A stretch of DNA of 64,000 bases from Sabethes cyaneus (taxonomy: Eukaryota; Arthropoda; Insecta; Diptera; Culicidae): contig NC_071353.1 in assembly GCF_943734655.1 (NCBI RefSeq), positions 143,264,043-143,328,042 of the forward strand, read 5' to 3'. Shown one piece after another: positions 1 through 12,888 of this stretch. Below the pieces are notes generated by a model that saw only the letters and a list, made by a program, of their open reading frames with translations, was not told the DNA's origin and made no database searches. The translations under genes and the position numbers were made by a program. Numbering within the stretch: position 1 is the stretch's first letter; every line of letters begins with the position of its first letter.

Positions 1-94
1 AAATGAGTCTTTTTAATCACAACACGATGCTGGAAATCGATCCCCCTTTTCCCTCCGTAAGACGCTTCGATCTGGGAGCATAAGCCTGCTGATA

Positions 95-380
95 ATGTAC
101 AAAACGCTAAACAGACCGGAACATGAGATCTACGGTCTTGAGATAGTAACTTTGTTTACGGAAGATATACGTGCACTAGCCGTATTTGAACAAGAGGTGT
201 TACGGACTATTTTTGGCGGAGTACAAACGGAAACCGAAGAGTGGCGGAAGCGTATGAATCACGAGCTACAGACACTGCTTGGAGAGATTCCCATCGTACA
301 CCTGGCGAAAGCTGGGAGACTACGGTGGGCCGGCCACGTCGCAAGGATGCCAGACGACTGTGCAGTGAAAGCGAGTAGGA
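95..380 (+). pseudogene. RTE-like non-LTR retrotransposon, ORF2 C-terminal fragment
   Basis: This reads as the extreme C-terminal part of a non-LTR retrotransposon polyprotein. The recognisable block is LRTIFGGVQTE, then ELQTLLGEIPIVHLAKAGR, then RWAGHVARMPDDCAVK. The same block recurs in this window on the minus strand near 50.0-50.2 kb, where it belongs to a longer RTE-like element, and in more divergent form near 9.6 kb and 33.5 kb. No endonuclease or reverse transcriptase core is present here, so the copy is 5'-truncated and dead. At its 3' side the reading frame runs straight into a purine-rich repeat. The family call rests on the linked endonuclease at 51-52 kb. Confidence 0.75.
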
Positions 381-399
381 CGGAAAAACGATGGTAAAA

Positions 400-2560
<2,161 letters not shown>

Positions 2561-2569
2561 ACATGTAGG

Positions 2570-3240
2570 AGAGTAAGTCGAAATATGTCAATCCTGATTT
2601 CAAGCAAAACTTCGTGTCCAATTTCATGTCCGTGTCCAATTCAAGTACAGTTGAATTTCGAATTTGGCATGGTTCGATTTGGCATGCCTCGATTTTAGCA
2701 ACAAAAGTATTCATTTTTGACAACACAAAATATTTCACTTTCAAAAATATACTTAAATATCAATCAATTTCCGCATTCATCCTTTAAATGCCGAAAAAAT
2801 GATGCCCTCAGTATGTTCATGAAAAAAGTTAAGTGGTTTCGAACAATAATATTTTTATTACCGTAGGACTACGTCTTACCGAAGGGTGTCAATAACTTAT
2901 TTGCACTGGACGGACGGATAGCTCTTGGTGGACTTTTTAAACATAAAACGGTTGTAATCATTGTTAAATGATATTTAGTCAATTTCTAAAGCATTTACAT
3001 TCAATTTTTTCACATGTAAAACGGGTCTCGATTTTGGCAACATAGGCGTCACGCATTTGTTGCCAAATTCGAAATCCTACTGTATATTTGAACGTCCAAT
3101 GTCAAGTTCAATTTCACGTCTAATAGCGTGTCCGATTTTATACCCAATTTCAAGACTAATTTAATAATAATTCCAAATTTAATTTTCAGTCCAATTTCCA
3201 ACAGGTTAGACGTCCGATTTTACATCCAATTGTTACTGTA
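2570..3240. repeat. TCCAATTTCAAGT-type degenerate repeat block, copy 1
   Basis: This is the second domain of the composite repeat, made of irregular units around TCCAATTTCAAGT and GTCCAATTTC. Its first bases (near AATCCTGATTTCAAGCAAAA, 2598-2617) match the equivalent junction at 44.13 kb (AATCCTAATTTCAAGTAAAA). That shows the purine block and this block travel together. A 435-bp MITE (2648-3082) interrupts it. Confidence 0.7.
2648..3082. mobile_element. TA-flanked MITE (pogo/mariner-like)
   Basis: The left end CAGTTGAATTTCGAATTTGG is matched, inverted, by the right end (reverse complement CAGTAGGATTTCGAATTTGG). TA dinucleotides flank both sides (2646-2647 and 3083-3084). The 435-bp length, TA target and CAG-start termini fit Tc1/mariner-superfamily MITEs. 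No transposase is encoded. It contains a short palindrome-like motif GTAGGACTACGTCTTAC that recurs near 29.74 kb. Confidence 0.82.
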
Positions 3241-6045
3241 ATTGAACCATTTTCGACCACGAAACCACTGCAAATACTTTCACTATCCATTTTCACGCTT
3301 GCAGTCACTTCGGGCAGCCGCAGGATGTGGTGAGGCGGGGAGCTCGAGTACGGTTACCAGACAGATGGGTGCAGAACTAAACTAATAGAGTTGACGGTGT
3401 ATGACGGTGGTGCCGGCAAAAAGGCAATAAATAAATCAAATATGTTTGAAATAGTGGAAATCCAGAACTCCGTCCGTCCGTCCGTCCGTCCATCGCCAGC
3501 CACCCGGATTGTGGTCCGCGCACGGGCGGTTGGTGCTTGGTGGGTTACGACGATTGCTTGCCCTTGATTGAGTGTGTTCATGGTGTGGAGAAAATCATCC
3601 GTCCAGAACAGTGAGAAGCAATTCCATTTCTAATATTTATGAAATAAGACTAAAAAAATACGAGCTCATTGCTTTGCAGCGAGACTTTTGCATTGATTTT
3701 GTACTGTCCTCCTCTCTATCTACATTGGAAAGTGGTTGCAAAGTACATGGGTTCAGAATCTCACGTAGCATCGTGTTCTAATTTGCATAAACGCTGAGCC
3801 GCTGTGCGGCGTTTACAGCCCTAGGCCAATCCAGTCAGCCAGTGTCTTTCTCCAAAGTCTGCATCAGACAGAGTTCAAGACAAGAAACTCAATTTTTCTG
3901 TCGGGTGCCAATCTAATATTGACTCTGATAATGATTATCAATATTTAGCTGTTTTTTTCCTCTCTTCTTTTGGTTCTCATCGAAGCAGAAAAATAAAATT
4001 CCGACGCACAAAACGCGGAGGGGAAGCGCAAACAAATACACAAAGCGTGAAAATAAGACGTGACATAAAATTTAAATGCTTATTCAAAGAAAAACGCGAC
4101 AGAGACAGTTACGAGGGGGACCGACCGAGATTGTACGGTTTGGCTTTTCCGCCAGTCAGTCGGTTCCATGTTGTTGATACGTCGCTCGTTTTTTTATTTT
4201 TTTGGGAGGGGAGATGACTCCTCCAGCAAAAATCTCGAAGGTGAAATATTTTAGTCGCGAGTGCTTCACGCTTAACGTATAGCTCAGTTTGGCTGAAAAG
4301 TGGAGCTGAGAACAAAAAGAAAAGGAAAGCTACTTCGGGTAGTCCTTGACTGGTACGGCACGTCCGGAAATGTATGCAAAAAAAATCTTCTAACCGTGAA
4401 GTTAGACAGGTGATCAAGATATGCCGGCAGCCATTTCGGATCAACGTTTGAGAAAGTCCAGAGATTTGAACAAACCGACTACCATTTGTTCTGATTTTCA
4501 ACTGCGTCATCAAGGCGAAACAAAACCATCGCCCAATTCTCGTTCGGTGGGAAATAAACCCATCGCAAATTCCTTTCATTTTCACCAGAACCGTTTCGCT
4601 GCCGCACTTGTCATCAAGCACTTGATCTTAATTCCACAATCCTTTTCTGGTGCTTCCCGCAGGGAAGAGGGCAGCGCAAACCAGTTCTGTCGACGTCGAG
4701 TTGTGCTATATGCTATAGGATGTGGAGCGCACGCGGCAGGTCCTCTCAAACTCCCCTTCGGGAAATAAAACAATTTTTTCTCCATTGTATTTCCGTCGTC
4801 TTCTGTTTCGTCATTTCCTGTCCCCTCCAGATGATGACGTTGAGATGTTGTTGATAATCTCGCTCGACCCGCATTCTCATGCACCCACCCTCCAACCCCG
4901 TGGACCAACAACCAGCGAACGGCAAGCGCAGTCTATCAATGGCTTCGCCGGTTTTACGTTCCGAGCAAACCAAGCCGGGGGTCCCCCGACCGACCGACTG
5001 ACGATGCTGCTTTGCTTTATAAGCTTCACCGAGAGGAGGTAACAGAGCGTGAAACTAGACTCGCAAAATGGTCAGGTGGGTCAGGGTGGTGGCTGTCCGG
5101 GGGGCTGTAGGTTTACTAAAAGAATGCTTTTCTAACCGCTATACGGAACAACGGTGCTTAGCAGGAGGACATTCGCACGAAATTGTTCACTCAATTAAAT
5201 TGCTAATTTTTAGGAAAAAATCTCATTCCCGAAACATCGCACAGCAGAACAACAACAGTTTATTTAGCAGACGGGAAATAGCGAATAAAAATCCACTTTC
5301 ACCGGAGCTGGCCTGATTCTGTTGCTTCTGACAATTATACCAGTCCGTGCTCCGTGTAAGTGTGTGCGTACGCCGCATTTTTTTTTCGCAACGAATATTC
5401 GCAGAAGGATAAATTGCTAGCATAAAAAAATCAACCACCCAAAAAGCGAGAGGAACAGTGAAGCGGAGTGCGAGGTGAGCCGGAATGTTCCGGGAAACTG
5501 AATTGATGTTTCGTAATTTTGTCCTCCCTCACCCTCCCTCATGCCGCCGTCACCACCAACCAACCAGCAAAGATGGTGTTCTTGCGTGTTATCTACTTTT
5601 TTGCCCGAACTTCATCGCATCACATCGCAACGCAAGGGTAGGACGACGACGACGATGACGCTTGAATGCCATAAGCTTGCGCTGGATTTGATGGAATTAC
5701 TTTTATTTGGTGACGAACATTTGCCGTAACGGGAGAACACCTTCAATCAAAGCCCCGTTGTGTGGGAATGAAGAAAAGTACATCACACATGTGTGATTAA
5801 GGGGTTCCCATTGTTGTTATATTTTATTACATTTTTTCCTGAGTCTTTACAAAATCTTTAGAATTTGTGAAATCTGTTGCATTGTTCTTTTCTGTCTTGT
5901 CTTGGTTTCTTGTAATTGTCTGTTTCTTACGTTTCTGCAGCTTCACTGTCAGCTTTTCTATTTTTGTGGATTTGTTCTTTTCAAATCAAATATCAAAGCT
6001 CTAAAAAACAAAACAGAAACAAAAAGAAAACAGAAAATAGAAAAA
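3241..6045. other. Unique sequence, no gene recognised
   Basis: Mixed-composition DNA with no convincing coding frame, splice-framed exon or transposon end. A short CGTC tetranucleotide run lies near 3470-3493. The open frames here (for example minus 4109-4621) have no recognisable domain and overlap on both strands. Confidence 0.5.
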
Positions 6046-6054
6046 AAAACACCA

Positions 6055-6150
6055 AAAAATAACCGAAAATCTCACGCCGAGGGCTTGGGTTCAAAACCCA
6101 ACTCCACAGAAGTCACGAATGACCTAAGCTATAATCGAATAAAAATAAAG
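6055..6150 (+). repeat. tRNA-derived SINE fragment (family C)
   Basis: TCTCACGCCGAGGGCTTGGG is followed by a pol III B-box-like GGTTCAAAACCC and then TCACGAATGACCTAAGCT. The same ordered blocks occur on the minus strand at 7.02-7.12 kb (TCTCACGCCGAGGACTGGGG, GGTTCAAAT, ACGAATGACCCAAGCT). This identifies a dispersed SINE family and not a tRNA gene. No cloverleaf can be completed. Confidence 0.6.
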
Positions 6151-7019
6151 AAAACAGAGAAAAGGATATAAATTTTCGAAGCAAGAGTTATGAAATTTCT
6201 AGCTTGTATTCTTAATTTTATATGTTTGACTTCATATTTTGTATCTTCAAAATTGGATTTTTTTGGTTGAATGGCTAAGATTGTTTTGATTTGAGTTTTA
6301 GATCTTAAAATATGAATCACAGATCATTCAGGCAAATGATTTCGCACATCACGTGTATGTATCCGTTTTCTCTTTTAAATTAAGAAATTTACGCTTGTTA
6401 CTATCAGTAGAGCAAAGAATATCTTTTATATCAAATTATCTTATAAATAATTCATTCTGAAAAGAACGGTTTTTGGTAATTGATAAATCATCGTGACGAA
6501 CTTAGGCTCTATTATCGGTTTTCTTAAGCAGCAAAATCGGCAATACACCACCTTTCACCAGTGATGCCAGGTTTTGCTGAAGGAAAATTCGCAGTTTTAC
6601 CATCTGTGCTTTTTATCACAGAGGAAAGGGTTATAAATTATAAAACTTAGTCAAATTCTAAATCAAACTTTTGATTTGAGGTTTGGCCGACATTTGTTCT
6701 TCATTTAAAGGTTTGTTAGTATAAAGTGTTTCTCAGTTTTGCTCTGAAAAGTGATAGAAGTGACATTTTTTATCGCATAGGTACTGTTTTTGATTGTATT
6801 TGCAAGAAATGAATACTTTTTTGAAGCAAATCAGTTCATGATACATTCCAAATTTTCTCTATATTATTCAAGAATGCATACTCTTGACTTTAGTCATTCA
6901 CTTTTTGCCTTTGTTTTTTCGTATTTCATCTTTTATTTTTCGTCGTTTGATTATTTCGTATTTTGTCGCCTTTTCCTGTCATCTTCTTGTCGTTGTTTTG
7001 TTTTAATTTGTTTATAGTC

Positions 7020-7118
7020 ACTTTAACAGCTTGGGTCATTCGTTATTTTTGCGGGACGGAAATTTGAACCCCAGTCCTCGGCGTGAGAAGCGTAACTACA
7101 CCGTGTTGACCCCTCGTT
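7020..7118 (-). repeat. tRNA-derived SINE fragment (family C)
   Basis: On the minus strand this reads TAGTTACGCTTCTCACGCCG, then a B-box-like GGGTTCAAATTTC, then ACGAATGACCCAAGCT. It is homologous to the + strand copy at 6.06-6.15 kb. It lies inside the antisense purine repeat. Confidence 0.62.
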
Positions 7119-7324
7119 CTTGTTGTTTTTTAACGTTAGGTGGTTGTTCTACGTTATGATCAACATCTGGTGTCCTGTCATCGTCTTTTTGTCTCTTTTC
7201 AACATGTCAAAAAGACATTTTTTATTGCTTTTTGTGGTGTTTTCGGTTTGATGGTATCGTAATTAGTGTCTTTTTTGGCATAGTCACTGTTTTACTGACT
7301 TGTCTCTTCAACCAAAGGCATATA

Positions 7325-8299
7325 CAGTACTGGACAAAATAAAGTACGCACTTACCACATCTTGAAACTTTCATGCTTTTCTCATTATTTATAGTAGATA
7401 ACTATTCATAGTGATCGAACAAAAATTAGCTTTATAGATGTACTTTCAGAAGATGTTTTATACAGAGGCTTTATATTCCAGAGGTTTGTCGATATATTTT
7501 TGAGCAAATTTAAGACGTTTGATCCCATACAAATTAATATTACTTAAAAACAAACATTGAATATGAAATAAACAAACCTGTAACATTTCGGATAAATTGC
7601 CTTCGTTGAGCAAATCCATTTTTAAATCCCATTTCCTTCAGTCTTCTACGAACAGTTCGTTCGGAAATATTTAAGTTCGTATTTTCTCGGATTACTCGGC
7701 TGGTAGAGAACGGATCTTTAGCCACTTTTCGACGAATCAGGCGAGCATCACTGGTTGTAGTCCTCCGCTTTCTTCCTCTTTCAGTCCGGTCTTTCACGCT
7801 TCCAAGTTCCTTATATTTTTTCAATGTTTTTCGTACTCATGCCTCACTAAGTTCATATCTTCGAGCAATTTCTCTATTCGAGAAACCTTCCTTACGATTT
7901 TTAACGATAAGTTTATGGATATCTTCACAAATTTGCTTTTTTGCCATCGTACCAGATAAAAACGCGCACCAGTAATGAAAAATCATTCACAAACAATTTG
8001 TTTTGACACTTCGCTGCAGTGTGATGGCGAGGAAACTATTCGTATGCAGTAGGCGGCGTTGTGCAGTCATTATATTAGTAGTGCGTACTTTATTATGATC
8101 AACTAAAAATTGACTTTTTCTAGAACTATACAATAGCTTGATCAAAATAGCTAATGTTTATATTTAACGATACATAAATCGTTTAAAGCATTGAAAATAC
8201 TACAATTTGTCCAAATATACCGAGCTCATATGTTTGACTGAAGATACCGCGTGTTATATAGTATGAGAGCGGGTGCGTACTTTATATTGTCCAGTACTG
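7325..8299 (-). mobile_element. Tc1-family transposon, internally deleted
   Basis: The termini are inverted: left CAGTACTGGACAAAATAAAG, right (reverse complement) CAGTACTGGACAATATAAAG. Both are followed by GTACGCAC, and TA target duplications flank the element (7323-7324 and 8300-8301). At 975 bp it is shorter than an autonomous Tc1. The minus strand carries only the N-terminal DNA-binding part of a transposase. Confidence 0.93.
7540..7947 (-). pseudogene. Tc1 transposase, N-terminal half only
   Basis: The start MAKKQICEDIHKL at 7947 gives a paired-type first helix-turn-helix (NREIARRYELSEA). An in-frame TGA follows, and the frame then continues as VRKTLKKYKELGSVKDRTER, a GRKRRTTTSDAR linker and a second HTH (SERTVRRRLKEMGFK). 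The catalytic DDE domain is missing because sequence after about residue 130 has been deleted. The TGA is probably a CGA-to-TGA change after the Glu-Ala pair. This copy cannot make a transposase; its terminal repeats could still be recognised in trans. Confidence 0.9.
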
Positions 8300-9289
8300 T
8301 ATTTATTATCTTTTTGTCGTTTTGTATTGCTGTTTTTTGGTATTTTTGTCACGGTTTTTAACTTTTTCTGGTGTCTTTTAATTGTATTTTGTCGCCGTGT
8401 GTCTTTTCGTCTACTTGTCTTCACTTCTTCGTCATACCTTTTCACTGGCGTTTCACTGTTTGTTCGTCATTTATTTGCTGTCTTTCCATCATGCCTTCAT
8501 CATCTTTTTCGTTTTTCGTCACCTTATCGTTGCTTTTTCGAAACCTTTTCGTCGTCTAATTGTCATCGCTTGTCTGCCTTTTCTCCATATTCGGCGTCTC
8601 ATTATCATTTCTCTGTTGTATTTTTATTGTCTTTTTGCCATCCTTCCATCATATATTGGTTTTTTGACATTTAGCCGCTTGTTCTTCGTTTTATTGTCAT
8701 CTTTTCTTCGTCTTTCGTCCTGTTTGTTGCCAAGACAACAAAAATGTTGTCTTTTCGTTGGTCTTTTGTCGTCTTTTCGACGACGTTTATTCGCCATCAA
8801 TTCGTAGTAATTTCAGCATGTTTTATCGCCTGTTTGGCAGTTTTTAAATGTTTCTTTCTCATTTTTGTCGTGTTTTTTGTTGAAGTTTTGACACTCTTTT
8901 CGTCATCTTTTTGCTATCTTTTTATTACAGTTTCATTGACTTTGAATCACATTTTCGTCAACAGTGTATGTCTTGTCTGCATTGTATTTTCTATATAACG
9001 AGTGACAACTAAAATTTTGGAACTTTTTTGAGGCCCCCTATGCCAGAGGTGGGCACAATTCCGCTAATCCGCTAACAGCTAATTAGCTTAGCTAACATTG
9101 TGGTTAGCGGTTAGCGTTTTCGCTAATTTTTATAACCGTTAGCGTTTTTGTTAGCTTCCGCTAAATTTATGTACCGCTAAATAAACCGCTAACTTTTTTT
9201 TGGCAGAAGGAAAATTTGTGAGAAATATCACACAGGTTTCGGTTGAAGGATTCCAAATTCCAAACTTTTGTACGTACTTTACCAGCCAA

Positions 9290-9830
9290 GAGCCGGGGTG
9301 GCTCTTACCGTATCAAGAATTCCTCTCCATTGTACTTCTGGGGTGACATTGCGATTCTCGTTTCGAGTGATTTTGGTTCATTTCGCCCATGCGTTTAACG
9401 TGGTCGAAACGAACCAAAATCACTCGAAACGAGAATCGCAATGTCACCCCTGGGTCCTGGGCTACTCGTTTCCAAATCATTACGCGTCTCGGCACATGCA
9501 AGTCGGCTTCAACCTGGTCAAGCCATCTAACTCGTTTGGCCCCTCTATTCCTGGTGCCGGTGGGGCTCTTGTAGAGAACAGATTTTACTGCACAATCGTT
9601 CGGTATCCTTGCGATGTGGCCGGCCCACAGTAGTCTCCCAACTTTTTCCAAATAGTGACTATAACTCATGGTGCATACGCCTATGCCACTCTCCGCTATC
9701 TGTTTGTACTCCGCCAAAAATAGTTCGCAATACCTTTCGTTCAAATACGGTAAGTGCACTTCCGTAAACAAAGTTGCTGTCTCAAGTCCGTAGAGGACTA
9801 TTTTGTACGCGGGCTCAAATAAATCGATAT
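9290..9830 (-). pseudogene. RTE-like ORF2 C-terminal fragment
   Basis: The minus strand shows VGRLLWAGHIARIPNDCAVK, then SPTGTRNRGAKRVRWLDQV and EADLHVPRRVMIWKRVAQD. This is the same C-terminal block and 3' sequence seen at 49.8-50.2 kb. It is 5'-truncated and is interrupted by a 109-bp palindromic MITE (9341-9449). It sits between the two subterminal repeat zones of the hAT, so it was probably inserted into that element or captured by it. Confidence 0.82.
9341..9449. mobile_element. Short snap-back MITE with perfect 39-bp arms
   Basis: GGGTGACATTGCGATTCTCG and the next 19 bases are repeated as an exact inverted copy ending in CGCAATGTCACCC, with a loop of about 20-30 bases around CCCATGCGTTTAACGTGG. 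The flanking RTE sequence is continuous with the RTE copy at 49.87 kb except for this insert and a short repeat of CTG. Near-zero arm divergence suggests recent insertion or gene conversion. Confidence 0.85.
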
Positions 9831-10408
9831 TTAAAAAAATTCGAGGCCTCCTACATTCACTGAAAACATCAAGGGAGATTTTTCGATTTTCTCGGACATC
9901 ACTAGTTTAATAAATTCATAAGTGTTGGGCCAAGTATCAACGCAATAAAGTTTTCACAACAACCAAGGACAATTATTATCAACAAAATATGTTTTTACAA
10001 ATTTTCTACCTGATAATTCCCTTTATTCTGATTTCATTGTATTTTTACTAAAAACTTGAAATTTTATTACTACCTTTGAAACAAAAATTATCTTTTATTG
10101 CCGAAATCAGCGCTTTTCGCTTAAGTAATGTTGATTCTACAGTGCTAACAAATTTAGCTGTTAGCGGTTAGCGTTAGTTTCCGCTAAATTGTTGATTGAT
10201 TTAGCGGTTAGCGGTTATCGAAGCTAACGTTTTGATTTAGCGAATTAGCTGTTAGCGAAGCTAAAATTTCGGTTAGCGGTGCCCACCTCTGCCCTATGCA
10301 AACAACAAACGTACTCAGAGAGAGATGAGAGTGTTATGTGTTAGCTCTCTGACTCCTCTTTCTGTCAGTATTTTTTGCATTGTTCATGCTTGCTTAGTTT
10401 TGCTTAAA

Positions 10409-11436
10409 ATGGCGACAACACAAGAAAAATTCCACGAGCGCGTTGTATACTTCTACGAATTGCACAAAGATCTCGGCCAAAAGTATACGATAAAACATTT
10501 TAAAAGTGAAAATGTTGCGGCTTCCACTGTTTACCATATCCCAGCATCCCCAACAACTACTCGCAAGTATGGTAGTGGGAGACCAGCCAAAATTAGGGGC
10601 GCAGAAGGACTTCATTCTCTTTCTCGTGACTTCTACAACAAGGATTCCTGGGGCCAACGGGATGCCGCAAAAAAGTTAAACTGTTCTCAACAGTATATCT
10701 GCAAAACATTGCAAAGAGTTGGAATAAAGTGTCAAAAGAAGACAAGATCCCCGGAATACACTGAGGGACAGATTTCGACTCTGAAATCCCAATGCCGCTG
10801 GATAATGAAAAAATATTCCGGAAAATTCTTTGTTTTGGACGACGAAAGTTACTTTCTTCTTTCGAAGCATATTCCCGGAAATGATCGATACTATTCCATG
10901 GATAGTTCTACTGCATCTTCGAACATAAAATACAAGTTTAAACATAAGTACAGAAAGTGATGCTTTACATTGCCATTTCCGAGAGAGGTATTTTTAAGCC
11001 GTGGTTCAAGCCTTCTGGTTTGGCTATCAATCAAGATGTGTACCAGAACCAATGTTTGAAGAAAATTTTGATCTCGTTTCTACAAAAACATCATGCAGAT
11101 GGACAATACGTGTTTTGACCGGATAAGGCATCATCGCATTACGCCAAAAAAAAACACAATCGTTCCTGAATACCCATTCGATCCCATTTGTACCCAAAAA
11201 CCAAAACCCAACAAATCTGCCTCAGTGTCGCCCAATCGCAGATTTCTTCGGGATTTTGAGTTCCTTGGTGTACAAAAATAACTGGAGAGCCACGAATTGT
11301 AAACAGTTGATTGGTAGAATCAAGAGATACATGCATTCGCAAAGTTGGCATGACGGCCGTACAACGCTCTTGCTTCGACGTCAAGCGAAAGCTTTGCCGA
11401 ACAGTCGATTACGGACCGTTTTCAAATGTACACTAA
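10409..11436 (+). pseudogene. DD37E-like mariner transposase, copy 1
   Basis: Start chosen at MATTQEKFHERVVYFYELH, because the homologous copy at 15414 starts at the equivalent Met (MTSKQEAFLERVVQFYEL). Order: N-terminal HTH, GRPAKI hinge, second HTH (QRDAAKKLNCSQQYICKTL), then catalytic VLDDESYF and, after a frameshift near 10955, YVFxPDKASSHYA. The third catalytic motif reads CRPIADFFG, so the expected Glu is Ala; the other copy keeps RPIEDIFG. About 113 bp separate the second Asp from this position, close to the 37-residue spacing of mosquito DD37E elements. It is inactive because of the frameshift and the lost Glu. Confidence 0.85.
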
Positions 11437-11602
11437 TTTTTTTCAACAATGGACAATGTATCTTTAATTTCGGTAAATTAGATCTTTGTCTTTTTTTGAC
11501 AGCTTGAGAAAAAAATTTCAAAATTTTAGTTGGCACCCGTTATTTTAGTCATCTTTTCATCGCTTTTTGAAGGTTTATACCGTGCAAACACCATATTCCA
11601 AA

Positions 11603-11771
11603 CAGTGCCTAATTATGAACAGTTGCAAATTTTTCATAAATATCGACAACATTATAGCTATTTAAACAATTTAATCACTACATCTGATGATGTTATATTA
11701 TTGAAATGGTTTAAATAGCTAGAGTTTTGTCAATATTTGAAAAATTTGCAAGTGTTCAGAATTAGGCACTG
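11603..11771. mobile_element. Foldback MITE, 169 bp
   Basis: The first bases CAGTGCCTAATTATGAACAG are inverted at the right end (reverse complement CAGTGCCTAATTCTGAACAC). Pairing continues imperfectly for about 60 bp through a shared TAGCTATTTAAA, so the whole unit folds into one hairpin. A clear target duplication was not found, so the superfamily is undecided. Confidence 0.7.
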
Positions 11772-11861
11772 CGTAAAAAGAGCATATTAAACATATAGAA
11801 TAGAATAATTAAACATATAGCACATCAAACATATAGAATAAGGATTTCTTCTACTTGATTA

Positions 11862-12338
11862 GGCCATTGCAAATCATATTTAAAGTTTTTGTCACCCCCC
11901 CCCCCCCCTCCCCTTTGGAAATTGGCTTGAAAAATCGGGGGGCAAAAAAATAATTTGTGGGATATGAGTTAAATTTCTTTTTATAAAATCAATTGTCTGT
12001 GGGCTCTACAGTCTGAAAAACTCGAAAAATGAGTCTCCGAGTTGAATTAACGCTTCTAGCACGAAACAGAAATGGAAATTCGAACAATGGAATTTCCGAA
12101 AATCGTCCACAAAAAATTTACTTCGTTTTTGTCTGTTTTCGTATATTTTTGCATAGAAAATAATAACGTATATTATAAGCAAGAATAGATTCGGTTTTCA
12201 CGTTTAAACCTTATATAAAAATTCATGTTTGTTTTTTGCTCGATTAAAAAATTCACTTTGTTTTTTTTTGCCCCCCCCCCCCCCTTCAGTGGCCGAACAC
12301 CGGAAGGACAAAAACTTTATAAAATATTTGTAATGGCC
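11862..12338. mobile_element. Tourist-like (PIF/Harbinger) MITE, copy 1
   Basis: The terminus GGCCATTGCAAATCATATTT is matched at the right by its inverse (GGCCATTACAAATATTTTAT), with TTA duplications on both sides (11859-11861, 12339-12341). A long C run follows the left TIR, and a second C run precedes the right TIR. It is 477 bp with no coding capacity. A near-identical second copy lies at 25957-26447. Confidence 0.88.
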
Positions 12339-12635
12339 TTACTATAAACGTAAATATAACTACGATCAGAAAGCGAAAGCAGAGAAGTGGAAAATTTTAT
12401 GCCATTAACGCATATAATGATGAAACTTTCCATCTACCGTTAAAGTGAAAAATGCTAGCATACTTCTCATTTAAGTTAACTATTCTGCTCGCATTTTTCT
12501 CTCAGAAAGAATAAAGTTGTGCTTTTCGGGAAATTGTTCACTGTATATAGCGTAATTTTGCTTTTTGTCACTAAATGAAACTTTAATTTTTTTCCGCAAA
12601 GTTTATAAAAATCCGTAGATTTAAGCACTTGATCC

Positions 12636-12888
12636 CAAGGGGTTTCCAACAGCAATGATTACTACGCACCTTCTAAAAAAGTTACTTTTGATTACTTTAC
12701 TGATTACCTCTGATTACCAGTAATCAATCTCTTGTGATTACTATAAATTAATCATGATTACCAATGATTGCTTAAGATTATCATTGATTACTCTACTGAT
12801 TACCATTGATTACCTAATTAATTAGTAAATGATTACACAAGTAATTTCTGATTACTACGCACTTATACGCCTTACTGGAAACCCCTAG
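12636..12888. mobile_element. hAT MITE built of TGATTACC repeats
   Basis: The ends CAAGGGGTTTCCA and, inverted, CTAGGGGTTTCCA are flanked by the identical 8-bp duplication CTTGATCC (12628-12635, 12889-12896). The 253-bp body is almost entirely TGATTACC / TGATTACT units in both orientations, as in hAT subterminal arrays. Confidence 0.92.

Larger units (their letters stand above)
6890..8997. repeat. Purine-rich degenerate repeat block, copy 3 (antisense)
   Basis: T-rich on the + strand, hence purine-rich on the minus strand, with recurring TTTTCGTC and TTTTTGTCGTC motifs that mirror the GACGAAAA units around 1.0-1.3 kb. It is interrupted by a SINE (about 7.02-7.12 kb) and a Tc1 element (7325-8299). 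The overlapping hydrophobic + strand frames between 8273 and 8998 are artefacts of this composition. Confidence 0.6.
9044..10291. mobile_element. Non-autonomous hAT element inside the mariner
   Basis: The termini CAGAGGTGGGCAC and GTGCCCACCTCTG are perfect inverted repeats, flanked by the identical 8-bp duplication CCCTATGC (9036-9043 and 10292-10299). Both fit the hAT superfamily. Dense subterminal repeats of GCTAAC and TTAGCG type fill the first and last 150 bp and are likely transposase-binding clusters. The interior holds an RTE fragment (about 9290-9830) and no hAT transposase. Confidence 0.95.
8998..11540 (+). mobile_element. Mariner-like transposon (DD37E-like), copy 1, with nested hAT
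   Basis: The inverted termini ACGAGTGACAACTAAAATTT (left) and ACGGGTGCCAACTAAAATTT (right, reverse complement) are flanked by TA at 8996-8997 and 11541-11542. Once the nested hAT (9044-10291) and one copy of its TSD are removed, the mariner is about 1.29 kb, a normal length. A second copy in the opposite orientation lies at 14.4-15.5 kb. Confidence 0.93.

Noticed and set aside
4109..4621. 170-codon minus-strand ORF
   Set aside because: No recognisable domain, and an overlapping + frame of similar length; no supporting signals.
8273..8998. Overlapping + strand hydrophobic ORFs that look like membrane proteins
   Set aside because: T-rich antisense purine repeat; multiple frames open together and no conserved pattern.
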